Below, piece by piece: positions 25,970 to 33,907 of a stretch of 64,000 nucleotides of DNA; within the stretch, counting starts at the first letter, position 1; each line of letters opens with the position of its first letter. Source of the DNA: an uncultured Bacilli bacterium. GTDB lineage: Bacteria > Bacillota_I > Bacilli_A > RF39 > UBA660. Below the pieces are notes generated by a model, which was not told the origin of the DNA, did not search any database, and worked only from the letters and a program-made list of their open reading frames with translations. Made by a program: the position numbers and the translations under genes. The stretch lies in contig CAKPHO010000005.1 of the NCBI GenBank assembly GCA_934162195.1, positions 1 through 64,000 of the forward strand, written 5' to 3'.

Positions 25970-27772
25970 ATGAAGCAGGAAAATATAAGAAATTTTTCTA
26001 TTATTGCTCATATCGATCATGGCAAGAGTACTTTAGCTGATCGTATTTTGGAACTTACTGGGGCAATAGATGAAAGGGAAAAACAAGAACAATTATTAGA
26101 TAATATGGAACTTGAAAGAGAACGAGGTATTACAATTAAGTTAAATGCGGTAAGACTTAAATATCATTATAAAGATGAAGATTATATGTTAAACTTAATT
26201 GATACTCCAGGTCATGTTGATTTTACGTATGAAGTATCACGTAGTTTGGCAGCATGTGAAGGAGCTATTCTTGTTGTTGATGCAGCACAAGGGATTGAAG
26301 CTCAGACTTTAGCAAATCTTTATCTAGCTTTGGATAATGATTTAACAATTATTCCTGTTATAAATAAAATAGATTTACCTAATGCTGATCCTGAAAAAGT
26401 AAAGAAAGAACTAATGGATACATTAGGATTTAATGAAGATGAAATAATTTTAACGAGTGCAAAAAATGGAATTGGTATTAAAGAATTGGTAGAAACAATT
26501 ATAGAAAGAGTACCTAGTCCTAAAGGTAATAAAAAGAATAAGTTACAGGCTTTAATATTTGACAGTATATATGATCCTTATCGTGGTATTATCACATTAT
26601 CTAGAGTGATGGATGGTAGTGTTAAAGTTGGGGATAAAATAAAAATGATGGCAACTGGTGCTACTTATGATATTACAGAGATTTTGGTTCATAACCCTAA
26701 AGAAGTTAAAGTTGATAAATTGGGTCCTGGAGAAGTAGGATGTATATGTGCTAGTATTAAAAGTATTAATGATGTAAAAGTGGGGGATACCATTACTAAT
26801 GATGATGATCCTGCAAGTAAACCTTTACCGGGGTATAAACCTATGAAACCAATGGTATTTTGTGGACTTTATCCAATTGAGTCGTCACGTTATCCAGAAC
26901 TTCGTGAAGCGTTAGAAAAACTAAAATTGAATGATGCTTCTTTAGAGTTCGAACCTGAAACATCAAAAGCTTTAGGTTTTGGATTTAGATGTGGGTTCCT
27001 AGGACTTTTACATATGGATATTATTGAAGAGAGAATTGAAAGAGAATTTAAAATAGATTTAATTGCAACTTCTCCTTCTGTTGTTTACGAAGTAACACTA
27101 ACTGATCATTCTACCGTAATTATTGATAGTCCAGTTAAAATGCCTGATAAACAAAAAATATTGGATATTAAAGAACCGTATATCAGAACTAATATCTTTG
27201 TGCCTAGTGAATATATAGGTCCAATAATGGAATTATGTCAAGATAAGCGTGGTAATTATATTTCTATGGAATATTTAGACCCTACACGTGTTAATATTCA
27301 TTATGAAATTCCACTATCGGAAATTGTATATGATTTTTTTGATAAGTTAAAATCTACAACTAAGGGTTATGCTTCTTTTGACTATGAATTGATTGGGTAT
27401 AAAAGTAGTGATTTGGTTAAAATGGATATTTTACTTAATGGTGAAGTTGTCGATGCTTTAAGTGTTATTGTTCATAAGGATTTTGCATATAAGCGTGGTA
27501 GAAGTTTTGTTGAGCAATTGCGAAAATTAATTCCTCGCCAACAGTTTGAGGTTCCAATTCAAGCATGCCTTGGAAATAAAGCTATTGCTCGTGAAACTGT
27601 TAAAGCAGTACGTAAGGATGTTTTAGCTAAATGTTATGGTGGAGATGTTTCACGTAAAAGAAAGTTACTTGAAAAACAAAAGGAAGGTAAAAAAAGAATG
27701 AAAATGGTAGGTAGTGTTGAAATACCACAAGAAGCATTCTTGGCTGTTTTAAGCATGGAGGATGAAAAATGA
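25970..27772 (+). CDS. lepA: Elongation factor 4 (LepA)
   Basis: 600 residues, standard. G1 is AHIDHGKSTLADR, the switch regions include ERERGITIK and DTPGHVDF, G4 is NKIDLPNADP. The LepA-specific C-terminal domain is present (KVRKRKK-like GGDVSRKRKLLEKQKEGK and MKMVGSVEIPQEAFL). EF4 is a ribosomal back-translocase/assembly GTPase. The TGA stop overlaps the next start (ATGA). The usual Bacillus downstream partner hemW (hemN-like) is present but separated by an HTH gene and a Fic locus. Confidence 0.97.
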   Translation: MKQENIRNFSIIAHIDHGKSTLADRILELTGAIDEREKQEQLLDNMELERERGITIKLNAVRLKYHYKDEDYMLNLIDTPGHVDFTYEVSRSLAACEGAILVVDAAQGIEAQTLANLYLALDNDLTIIPVINKIDLPNADPEKVKKELMDTLGFNEDEIILTSAKNGIGIKELVETIIERVPSPKGNKKNKLQALIFDSIYDPYRGIITLSRVMDGSVKVGDKIKMMATGATYDITEILVHNPKEVKVDKLGPGEVGCICASIKSINDVKVGDTITNDDDPASKPLPGYKPMKPMVFCGLYPIESSRYPELREALEKLKLNDASLEFEPETSKALGFGFRCGFLGLLHMDIIEERIEREFKIDLIATSPSVVYEVTLTDHSTVIIDSPVKMPDKQKILDIKEPYIRTNIFVPSEYIGPIMELCQDKRGNYISMEYLDPTRVNIHYEIPLSEIVYDFFDKLKSTTKGYASFDYELIGYKSSDLVKMDILLNGEVVDALSVIVHKDFAYKRGRSFVEQLRKLIPRQQFEVPIQACLGNKAIARETVKAVRKDVLAKCYGGDVSRKRKLLEKQKEGKKRMKMVGSVEIPQEAFLAVLSMEDEK

Positions 27773-28188
27773 CAATAGGTGAATTAACAAATATAGCTAA
27801 TGAGTATTTAAATGAAAATATTTCATTAAGGGAGTTATCGTCCCGTCATGGAATATCTAAATCATCTTTGGTTAGGTATTTTAATAGGCAACAATTGATT
27901 GTTTTACCATATAACTTACAGATGAAAGTAGATGCTAAAAAAGAAAAAAATTGGATTGATGGTAAATCGACTAGTGGTAATTTAGGATATAAAACAGCAA
28001 CTAAAGAAGAAATACAAGCGATGGCTAATATGGCGATAGAAAACAACTTGTCACTAAGGGAACTTTCTAATGTTGTTAATGTAAGTTATACTACACTGTA
28101 TTCATTCTTCACTGTAGAAAATCTGGGAGTTGAATTATATCAACAGGTTTTAAATTTATATAGTGAAAATAAAAATAAAAGAAAATAA
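27769..28188 (+). CDS. Double helix-turn-helix DNA-binding protein
   Basis: 139 residues with two similar HTH segments: NISLRELSSRHGISKSSLVRY (~15-36) and NNLSLRELSNVVNVSYTTLYS (~90-110), each with the A/S-L-R-E-L-S start. The duplicated motif suggests a tandem HTH recognition module. Translation is coupled to lepA by a 4-base overlap and SD GGAGG lies inside the lepA end. The target is unknown. Between the two HTHs is a short basic/Trp linker (KKEKNWIDGKST). Confidence 0.7.
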   Translation: MTIGELTNIANEYLNENISLRELSSRHGISKSSLVRYFNRQQLIVLPYNLQMKVDAKKEKNWIDGKSTSGNLGYKTATKEEIQAMANMAIENNLSLRELSNVVNVSYTTLYSFFTVENLGVELYQQVLNLYSENKNKRK

Positions 28189-28215
28189 TCATTTCTGAAG
28201 ATTATTTTCTTTTTC
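28180..28215 (+). terminator. Bidirectional terminator between HTH and fic
   Basis: AGAAAATAATC pairs perfectly with GATTATTTTCT (28200-28210); T-rich tracts lie on both sides, so it serves both convergent genes. It includes both stop codons. Confidence 0.85.
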
Positions 28216-28812
28216 TTTTTGAACTATAGCTTTCATAAATTCCATTTCTAACATGCTAGGATATATGTATCTTTGTACTGTTCCCATTAAAAGATTTTTA
28301 CTATCCATTTTAGTATAATCAATATCTAGTGGACCACAAGGAAGGTTTTTGCTTTTCTCTAAAACAAATTCTCTCATAAATATTCTTATTGTTCTTCCAT
28401 TTCCTTCTCTAAAGGGATGAACCATAATTAAATCGTGATAAAAAGGAGCAATATAAAAGGCTAATTCTGGAATTGAAGAAATATTTCCAATCTTATTTAA
28501 ATCATTAAGAATTTCATCTAAAGATTTAGTGATATTTTGTGGATTGCAGAAACTAGTCCTATCTTTTCCTAAAGTGCATAATCTTATTTCTCCTGCAAAA
28601 GGATATATTTTTCCAAAAACAAATTTATGAATTTTTTTTAAATCTTCAATATCAAAATTTTTACATATTGGTTTTAAATATAGCGTAGCCATTGTTTTTC
28701 TAGTAATAGCTCTTTCTGTTTCTTTTAATTTTTCTAAGCTTGTAATATTTAAATTATTTTTTAAAACATCTGTTCCTTCAATTAAATAATCATCCCAATG
28801 ATCTATTTCCAT
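28189..28812 (-). CDS. Fic family AMPylase-type protein
   Basis: 207 residues. The Fic core motif HPFREGNGR is intact at residues 132-140, so the protein should transfer AMP (or a related group) from a nucleotide to a target hydroxyl. Upstream of it, the flap segment reads TLGKDRTSF and the first helices include KKIHKFVFGKIYPFAGEIR. No (S/T)xxxE(G/N) inhibitory helix is evident in the protein itself, which would place it with Fic toxins controlled by a separate partner. Start 28812 is preceded by AAGGATGG and overlaps a 55-codon gene by 23 bases. Confidence 0.9.
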   Translation of the reverse strand: MEIDHWDDYLIEGTDVLKNNLNITSLEKLKETERAITRKTMATLYLKPICKNFDIEDLKKIHKFVFGKIYPFAGEIRLCTLGKDRTSFCNPQNITKSLDEILNDLNKIGNISSIPELAFYIAPFYHDLIMVHPFREGNGRTIRIFMREFVLEKSKNLPCGPLDIDYTKMDSKNLLMGTVQRYIYPSMLEMEFMKAIVQKEKENNLQK

Positions 28813-28957
28813 TATAACCATCCTTAATTTTAGTCTTTTTTTTGTTATTGTCTTCGGTTTTTGTTTTAATGTCAACACTTACTTCTTCAAAGCTAATATT
28901 TGCATCTGCCTGTCTAAGCGCTTCTTTAAGTTTTTTAAGCCTTGCAATCTTATCCAT
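28790..28957 (-). CDS. Small protein upstream of fic, possible antitoxin
   Basis: 55 residues, start ATG 28957 preceded by AAGGAAG, stop TGA overlapping the fic start in another frame. The N-terminal half is an amphipathic basic helix (MDKIARLKKLKEALRQADAN), the rest charged and probably disordered. Position and overlap are those of an antitoxin for a Fic toxin, but the class I antitoxin motif is not visible, so the function is inference. Confidence 0.5.
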   Translation of the reverse strand: MDKIARLKKLKEALRQADANISFEEVSVDIKTKTEDNNKKKTKIKDGYNGNRSLG

Positions 28958-29012
28958 ACATAACACTTCCTTATTTCATTTTATCATATTTTTTTAATAT
29001 GTACTATTATAT

Positions 29013-29041
29013 TTGCTTATGAATAATCATTTTGTTATAAT
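29013..29041 (+). promoter_or_regulatory. hemW promoter
   Basis: TTGCTT (29013-29018), 17 bp, TATAAT (29036-29041). Confidence 0.7.
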
Positions 29042-29063
29042 ATTTGTAGAAAAGAGAATGTTT

Positions 29064-30176
29064 ATGAAGTCGTGTTATATCCATATTCCATTTTGTAAAA
29101 CAATTTGTTCTTATTGTGATTTCTGCAAATTTTATTATCAAAAAAAATGGATTTTAAAATATTTAGAACAATTACGAAAAGAAATAAATCTAAATTATAA
29201 AGGTGAAAAATTAAACACTATATATATAGGTGGTGGAACACCAACGTCACTTGATTATGATGAATTAAAAATTTTATTGAATATAATAAAAGAGTTAAGA
29301 TTAAATGATAATTATGAATATACGATTGAAGCTAATGTAGAAACTTTAGATTTAGATAAGATAAAATTATTAAAAGAATATGGTATAAATAGAGTAAGTA
29401 TCGGTGTAGAAAGCATTGTTGAAAAAAATATTAAATTTTTAGATCGTCACCACTCTAAAGATGATGTAGCTAGGGTTATTAATTTATTAAAACAGGAAGG
29501 TATTAGTAACATTAACATTGATTTGATCTATGCTTTACCCCATCAAAGTATAGATGATTTAAAACTTGACTTAGAATTCTTTTTAAGTTTAAATATTCCT
29601 CACATATCAACATACTCTCTTATAATAGAACCACATACAAAATTATATATAAATAATGAAAAAAATATTGATGAAAAACTTGATTTAGATATGTATAAAT
29701 ACATTTGCAGGGTATTAAAAGATAATGGATATGATCACTATGAGATAAGTAATTTTGCTAAACCTAATTTTGAATCAAAACATAATTTAACTTATTGGAA
29801 TAATGAAAAATATTATGGTTTTGGAGTAGGTGCTAGTGGATATATAGATAATATTCGATATGACAATACAAGAAGTATAAACAAATATTTTGATGGTAAT
29901 TATCGTTTTAGTGAGGAAGAAGTGGACTTTAATACAAAGGTTGAAAATGAATTTATTTTAGGATTTAGAAAACTTAAAGGAATTAATAAAAAAGACTTTT
30001 ATAATAAATATAAAATAGATATTGATAGTTTAGATGTTATAAACAGATTAAAATTAGAAGAAAAGTTGTTTGAAGATAAAGATAATATATTTATAAATTC
30101 AAAGTATATTTATACGTCTAATCAAATATTGGTAGAGTTTTTAGGAGGTAATTATGAACAAAGAAGAAATATTTAA
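29064..30176 (+). CDS. hemW: HemW-like radical SAM protein
   Basis: 370 residues. The radical SAM cluster motif CxxxCxxC is at Cys 11, 15 and 18 (IPFCKTICSYCDF), the GGGTPTSL stretch follows and the C-terminal half has HNLTYWNNEKYYGFG, diagnostic of the HemW/HemN-like family. HemW is a heme chaperone, not a true coproporphyrinogen oxidase. Start 29064 is chosen because upstream in-frame starts lie within the promoter and family alignments begin at this Met. It overlaps the HD gene by 23 bases. In Bacillus lepA-hemW are adjacent; the gap here is filled by the HTH gene and fic. Confidence 0.9.
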   Translation: MKSCYIHIPFCKTICSYCDFCKFYYQKKWILKYLEQLRKEINLNYKGEKLNTIYIGGGTPTSLDYDELKILLNIIKELRLNDNYEYTIEANVETLDLDKIKLLKEYGINRVSIGVESIVEKNIKFLDRHHSKDDVARVINLLKQEGISNINIDLIYALPHQSIDDLKLDLEFFLSLNIPHISTYSLIIEPHTKLYINNEKNIDEKLDLDMYKYICRVLKDNGYDHYEISNFAKPNFESKHNLTYWNNEKYYGFGVGASGYIDNIRYDNTRSINKYFDGNYRFSEEEVDFNTKVENEFILGFRKLKGINKKDFYNKYKIDIDSLDVINRLKLEEKLFEDKDNIFINSKYIYTSNQILVEFLGGNYEQRRNI

Positions 30177-30732
30177 AGTAGAAATAGATTATGTATTTAA
30201 TACAAAGTTAAAAGAAAATTTGAAGCAGCTAGTGAATTTATTACCGGATTATTTTTTTGAAATACCAGCATCATCAACAGGAAAGTATCATCCTTCTTTT
30301 GCTTTGGGAGAAGGTGGACTTGTAAGGCACACTAAAGCTGCGGTGAGAATTGGTTATGAGCTTTTAAATGATAATTGTATTGGTAATATTTTTAGTGATA
30401 ATGAAAAAGATTTAATTATTATGGCACTTCTTATGCATGATGGTTGTAAATCAGGACTTACTCATGGGCAATATACTGTGGTAAATCATCCCCTTATTGT
30501 TTCAAAATTAATCCAAGATAACAAAGATAAGTTAACTTTAACAGATGAGGAGCTAAAATTATTATGTTCAATGATAGAAACTCATATGGGGGAGTTTAAC
30601 AAAGATTTTAAAGGTAATGTGGTTTTACCTTTACCTCAAAATAAATATCAAAAATTTGTTCATATGTGTGACTATTTAGCTAGTAAGAAATTTTTGGATA
30701 TTAAATTTGAAAATAATAATATAGTTGGGTAA
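30154..30732 (+). CDS. HD-domain phosphohydrolase-like protein
   Basis: 192 residues. Metal-binding positions of an HD domain are visible: His in GGLVRHTKAAV, the HD pair in LLMHDGCKSG, His in VNHPLIV and His in IETHMGEF. The KYHPSFALGEGGLVRHT beginning is characteristic of a small HD family that hydrolyses nucleotide phosphates or acts on RNA, but the substrate is not known. SD TAGGAGGTAATT within the hemW end. The gene lies between hemW and thyX/tmk. Confidence 0.75.
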   Translation: MNKEEIFKVEIDYVFNTKLKENLKQLVNLLPDYFFEIPASSTGKYHPSFALGEGGLVRHTKAAVRIGYELLNDNCIGNIFSDNEKDLIIMALLMHDGCKSGLTHGQYTVVNHPLIVSKLIQDNKDKLTLTDEELKLLCSMIETHMGEFNKDFKGNVVLPLPQNKYQKFVHMCDYLASKKFLDIKFENNNIVG

Positions 30733-30736
30733 AAGT

Positions 30737-31069
30737 ATGAATGACTTTGATTTAGAAGCAATAGAAAAAAGTTTTGAAGAATATAAAAAAATTGTTAATG
30801 AAAAACATTGGGCGGATTTAACTATTGTAGATATAGAATATGTCACAGATATGGAGAAGAAAAAACAGTTTAAAAACTCACTTAGATATATTATTAATCC
30901 TCTTTTATATCATATGAAGGCAATGAGAAATTTTAAATTTTCTCATAGTGATAATGAATTAACTTGTAGAAATATGTTAAAAGATATTTTTGATTATTAT
31001 CAAAAATTAGGATTTAATAGAAAAGATATAGCTCATATTGCATGTGATAGAAGTAACAAAAAATATTGA
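30737..31069 (+). CDS. Hypothetical protein
   Basis: 110 residues, not recognised. Start 30737 is the first ATG after the HD stop; an in-frame TTG at 30725 overlaps the HD gene. The protein is helical with a central RYIINPLLYHMKAMRNFKF and a C-terminal segment containing CRNML, DYYQKLGFNRKDIAHIACD. The stop is followed at once by the thyX promoter. It shares an operon with the HD gene; nothing more can be inferred. Confidence 0.6.
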   Translation: MNDFDLEAIEKSFEEYKKIVNEKHWADLTIVDIEYVTDMEKKKQFKNSLRYIINPLLYHMKAMRNFKFSHSDNELTCRNMLKDIFDYYQKLGFNRKDIAHIACDRSNKKY

Positions 31070-31094
31070 CACGAACAAACGTTTATGATAATAT
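31066..31094 (+). promoter_or_regulatory. thyX promoter
   Basis: TTGACA (31066-31071), 17 bp, TAATAT (31089-31094), overlapping the end of the upstream gene. Confidence 0.75.
31072..31085 (+). promoter_or_regulatory. Candidate LexA (SOS) box in thyX promoter
   Basis: CGAACAAACGTTTA matches the Bacillus-type consensus CGAAC-RNRY-GTTYG at every position except the final G. It lies between -35 and -10, a typical operator position. Confidence 0.45.
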
Positions 31095-31113
31095 TGTAAT
31101 GGAGGTAAGATAT

Positions 31114-31893
31114 ATGGAAAATGTACATGCTAAAGTTAGCTTAGTAGGATATACTAAAACTATTAATGGTGGTGGTCCAGAAGAGATTGTGGCTGCTGCA
31201 GGAAAGCTTTGTTATTCTAAAGTTGGAGCTAAAGAAATATTAGAAAAAATGACTGAAGAAGATATTGAAAGATTTTTAAACACTTTAAGTAATTTAGGAC
31301 ATTATAGTCCATTCGAACATGCTAATTTTACTTTTGTTATAGAAGGTATTAGTAGGGCTTGTTCTCATCAAATAGTAAGGCATAGAATCGCTAGTTATTC
31401 ACAGCAAAGTCAAAGATATGTTGATCTTAAAGATACTATTAAGGTAATAGTACCTCCAGAAATAGAACAAGATGAAGAAATAAAACAAAAATATATAGAT
31501 TCAATTGTAAATGATTATGATGCTTATGTTGATATTACTACATGTCTTGTCAGTAAATATATAAAAGAAGGTATGAATGAAAAAACAGCTACAAAAAAAG
31601 CTTTAGAAGATGCTAGATTTGCTTTACCTAATGCTTGTGAAACTAAGATAGTGATGACAATGAATGCTAGAAGTTTAATTAATTTCTTTGAAAAAAGATG
31701 CTGTAATAGAGCGCAGTGGGAAATTAAAGAAGTTGCAGATCAAATGTTAGATTTGGTTTTAGAAGTAGCTCCACATCTGTTTGCAAAAGCAGGAGCTAAA
31801 TGTGCCTTTGGCATCTGTCCGGAAGGAAAAATGAGCTGTGGAAAAAAGCAAGAACCTAGAGAACCTCAAAAGGTGAAGAAATATGAGAGGTAA
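31114..31893 (+). CDS. thyX: Flavin-dependent thymidylate synthase
   Basis: 259 residues. The ThyX motif RHRxxSxxxxSxR is present as RHRIASYSQQSQR (residues 89-101), with SPFEHANFTF upstream. ThyX makes dTMP from dUMP using methylene-THF and FAD. The start 31114 follows ATGGAGGTAAGATAT. Its C-terminus overlaps the thymidylate kinase gene by 11 bases, forming a dTMP-to-dTDP cassette. A possible LexA box in its promoter suggests DNA-damage control. The extended C-terminus with FGICPEGKMSCGKKQEP contains three Cys. Confidence 0.96.
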   Translation: MENVHAKVSLVGYTKTINGGGPEEIVAAAGKLCYSKVGAKEILEKMTEEDIERFLNTLSNLGHYSPFEHANFTFVIEGISRACSHQIVRHRIASYSQQSQRYVDLKDTIKVIVPPEIEQDEEIKQKYIDSIVNDYDAYVDITTCLVSKYIKEGMNEKTATKKALEDARFALPNACETKIVMTMNARSLINFFEKRCCNRAQWEIKEVADQMLDLVLEVAPHLFAKAGAKCAFGICPEGKMSCGKKQEPREPQKVKKYER

Positions 31894-32569
31894 ATTAATT
31901 GTTGTTGAAGGAACTGATTGTTCCGGAAAAGAAACACAGACTAATCTTTTATTAACTAATTTACATAATGATAATATAAAGGTTGAAAAATTTAGTTTTC
32001 CTAATTATCAATCTCCAACAGGAAAAATAATAGGGGGTCCTTATTTAGGAAAAAGTTATATTTGTGATGGTTGGTTTCCAGAAGGAGCTCCAAAAGTAAA
32101 TCCTAAAGTAGCTGCTTTATACTATGCGGCTGATAGAAAATATAATATTTATAAAATAAAATTTTTACTTGAAAATGGTGTAAATGTTATTTTAGATAGA
32201 TATGTATATTCTAATATGGCTCACCAAGGTGGAAAAATAAAAGACAGTAATGAAAGATTTGCTATGTATGATTGGCTTGATAAATTAGAATTTAGTTTAT
32301 TAGAACTTCCTGAAGCAGATATTAAAGTGTTCTTACATTTACCTGTAGAGCAAGCAACAAAACTTCGCATGGGAAGGGAAGAAGCTTTAGATGAAAACGA
32401 AAAAGATATTAATCATTTAAAAGATGCTGAAAGAGCTTATATAGAAATTGCAAATAAATATAATTTTAAAACGATAGAATGTAATATAGAAAACAATATA
32501 AGAACTATAGAAGATATTCAAGATGAATTATACAATTTTATAAAAGAAGAGATTAATATCAGAGAGTAG
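31883..32569 (+). CDS. tmk: Thymidylate kinase
   Basis: 228 residues, slightly longer than bacterial TMK. P-loop EGTDCSGKETQT at residues 9-20, the FSFPNYQSPTGKII substrate segment, DRYVYSNMAHQ in the middle and a lid region RMGREEALDENEKD. Phosphorylates dTMP to dTDP. Coupling to thyX by overlap supports the assignment. The P-loop Cys and Glu differ from the usual DGAGKTT form, resembling the eukaryote-like subset. After the stop a prepilin leader (copy C) begins. Confidence 0.88.
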   Translation: MRGKLIVVEGTDCSGKETQTNLLLTNLHNDNIKVEKFSFPNYQSPTGKIIGGPYLGKSYICDGWFPEGAPKVNPKVAALYYAADRKYNIYKIKFLLENGVNVILDRYVYSNMAHQGGKIKDSNERFAMYDWLDKLEFSLLELPEADIKVFLHLPVEQATKLRMGREEALDENEKDINHLKDAERAYIEIANKYNFKTIECNIENNIRTIEDIQDELYNFIKEEINIRE

Positions 32570-32591
32570 TTGTTGTTGTATACTAAATATT

Positions 32592-32767
32592 ATAAAGGTA
32601 ATGATAGTATGGTTAAACAGAAAGTATAAAATTAACTTAATAACTCAAATTTGAACTGTGAAGTGGGTGGTATATTTAATCATATTATAAAATTAAATAA
32701 AAAAAGCACAAAGAAACTAGAACTATAAAAGGTCTAAGTATCTTTGTTTTTTTTGCTAAACTTTTAT
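32592..32767 (+). promoter_or_regulatory. Prepilin 5' leader element, copy C
   Basis: Outer pair ATAAAGGT (32592-32599) with ACTTTTAT (32760-32767); inner helix ATAGTATGGTTAAA (32604-32617) with TTTAATCATATTAT (32675-32688), with one extra G-U relative to copy A; terminator ACAAAGA ... TCTTTGT plus T8 (32708-32754). The G tract is reduced to GTGGGTGG. The possible leader peptide stops after six codons. A TATACT -10-like hexamer lies at 32579. A second promoter TGTTTA-N17-TATAAT (32845-32850) follows the terminator. Confidence 0.6.
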
Positions 32768-32883
32768 AAAGAAAATGTTGTATAAGTACATAAAGCATCA
32801 AAAATATGTATTATGACTAGATGTTTATTTTAAATAAAAAAGGGTATAATTAAAATGTAAATCGTATAAGGAGGTAAGAAAAA

Positions 32884-33825
32884 ATGAAAAATAAAAAAGG
32901 ATTTACACTTATCGAATTACTAGCGGTAATAGTTGTGTTAGCAATAATAGCACTAATAGCAACACCAATAGTAATGAATACAATAAAAAATGCGAAGAAA
33001 GGGGCAGCTGAAAGAAGTGCCGATAGCTACATAAAACAAGTAGAAACAACAGTAGCAGAAGCAAGGTTAGATAATAAAACAGTACCAGATGGAACATATC
33101 AAATAGATGAAGAAGGAAATTTAACAGGAGCAGGCTTACCAGATGGTAAATTAAAAATAGAAATGAATGGAAATAAGCCAACTTCTGGGATAATAGCAAT
33201 ATCAAATGGAGAAGTTTCACAAACAGGAACAACGATGACAATAGGAGAATATAATTTACGTTATAATGAAACATCAAAAAGCTATACTGCTGAAGTAGCA
33301 ATTAAATTATGTAAAAAAGCATCAAGTGTAAATTTAAGTGATTTAAAATTAGGTGACGAATTTACATGTGATTTAGGTGATGAAGAAACAACTAAAAACT
33401 TAGTATTCTATGTGTTAGAAAAAAATGGTTCACAAGTATCTTTGATTATGAATAAAGTATTTACAACTCCAGCTGGAGATAAAGTTCCATATTCAATGAA
33501 AGCTAATGTATTTAAACTTTTCAAATATACTAAACTAGATGAATCACAAATTACTTTACCAAGTGGAGAGCAAATTGCCGCAGCAAGTAATAATACAACT
33601 TGGACACCAAGCGGTTCTAATACAGCTTTAGTTACAAATCAAATGCCAGATTGGTTAAAAACAAATTTAGATGTTACTGGTACATTCTGTTATTGGACAT
33701 CAACAGCTTATGATTCTAGTAAACAATGGGGCGCTGGATTAAAGGGGTTATATGCTGAAACAGCAGGTAATGCAACTTGTGGATTCCGTCCGGTTATAAC
33801 AGTTTCAATATCTGCTTTAGGATAG
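32884..33825 (+). CDS. Prepilin-like protein with DUF6273/C-type-lectin-like domain
   Basis: 313 residues: signal MKNKKG^FTLIELLAVIVV, helix, pilin-like domain (SADSYIKQVETTVAE, NGNKPTSGII), linker and a C-terminal domain from ~140 (LVFYVLEKNGSQVSLIMN, LPSGEQIAAAS, YWTSTAYDSSKQW, GFRPVITVSIS). The region between YWT and RPV is shorter (about 29 residues) and AT-rich. SD AGGAGG. It has both the leader element and a secondary promoter. Likely a minor pilin/adhesin. Confidence 0.85.
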   Translation: MKNKKGFTLIELLAVIVVLAIIALIATPIVMNTIKNAKKGAAERSADSYIKQVETTVAEARLDNKTVPDGTYQIDEEGNLTGAGLPDGKLKIEMNGNKPTSGIIAISNGEVSQTGTTMTIGEYNLRYNETSKSYTAEVAIKLCKKASSVNLSDLKLGDEFTCDLGDEETTKNLVFYVLEKNGSQVSLIMNKVFTTPAGDKVPYSMKANVFKLFKYTKLDESQITLPSGEQIAAASNNTTWTPSGSNTALVTNQMPDWLKTNLDVTGTFCYWTSTAYDSSKQWGAGLKGLYAETAGNATCGFRPVITVSISALG

Positions 33826-33830
33826 TATAA

Positions 33831-33856
33831 AAAGAGTGTCTTTGACATTCTTTTTT
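33831..33856 (+). terminator. Intrinsic terminator
   Basis: AAGAGTGTC pairs with GACATTCTT (one G-T), followed by T6. Confidence 0.75.
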
Positions 33857-33862
33857 CTTGAC

Positions 33863-33891
33863 TTGCAAAAAAGAAATAAAACATATATAAT
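33863..33891 (+). promoter_or_regulatory. Promoter of dGTPase-like gene
   Basis: TTGCAA (33863-33868), 17 bp, TATAAT (33886-33891). Confidence 0.65.
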
Positions 33892-33907
33892 TAAACAAGG
33901 TGATATG

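Noticed and set aside
32909..33301. Long Leu/Tyr-rich minus-strand frame inside the prepilin at 32884
   Set aside because: Mirror of a prepilin with A-ended codons; similar frames occur opposite 15417-15617, 16245-16487 and 60313-61152. No ribosome site, and composition is an artefact.
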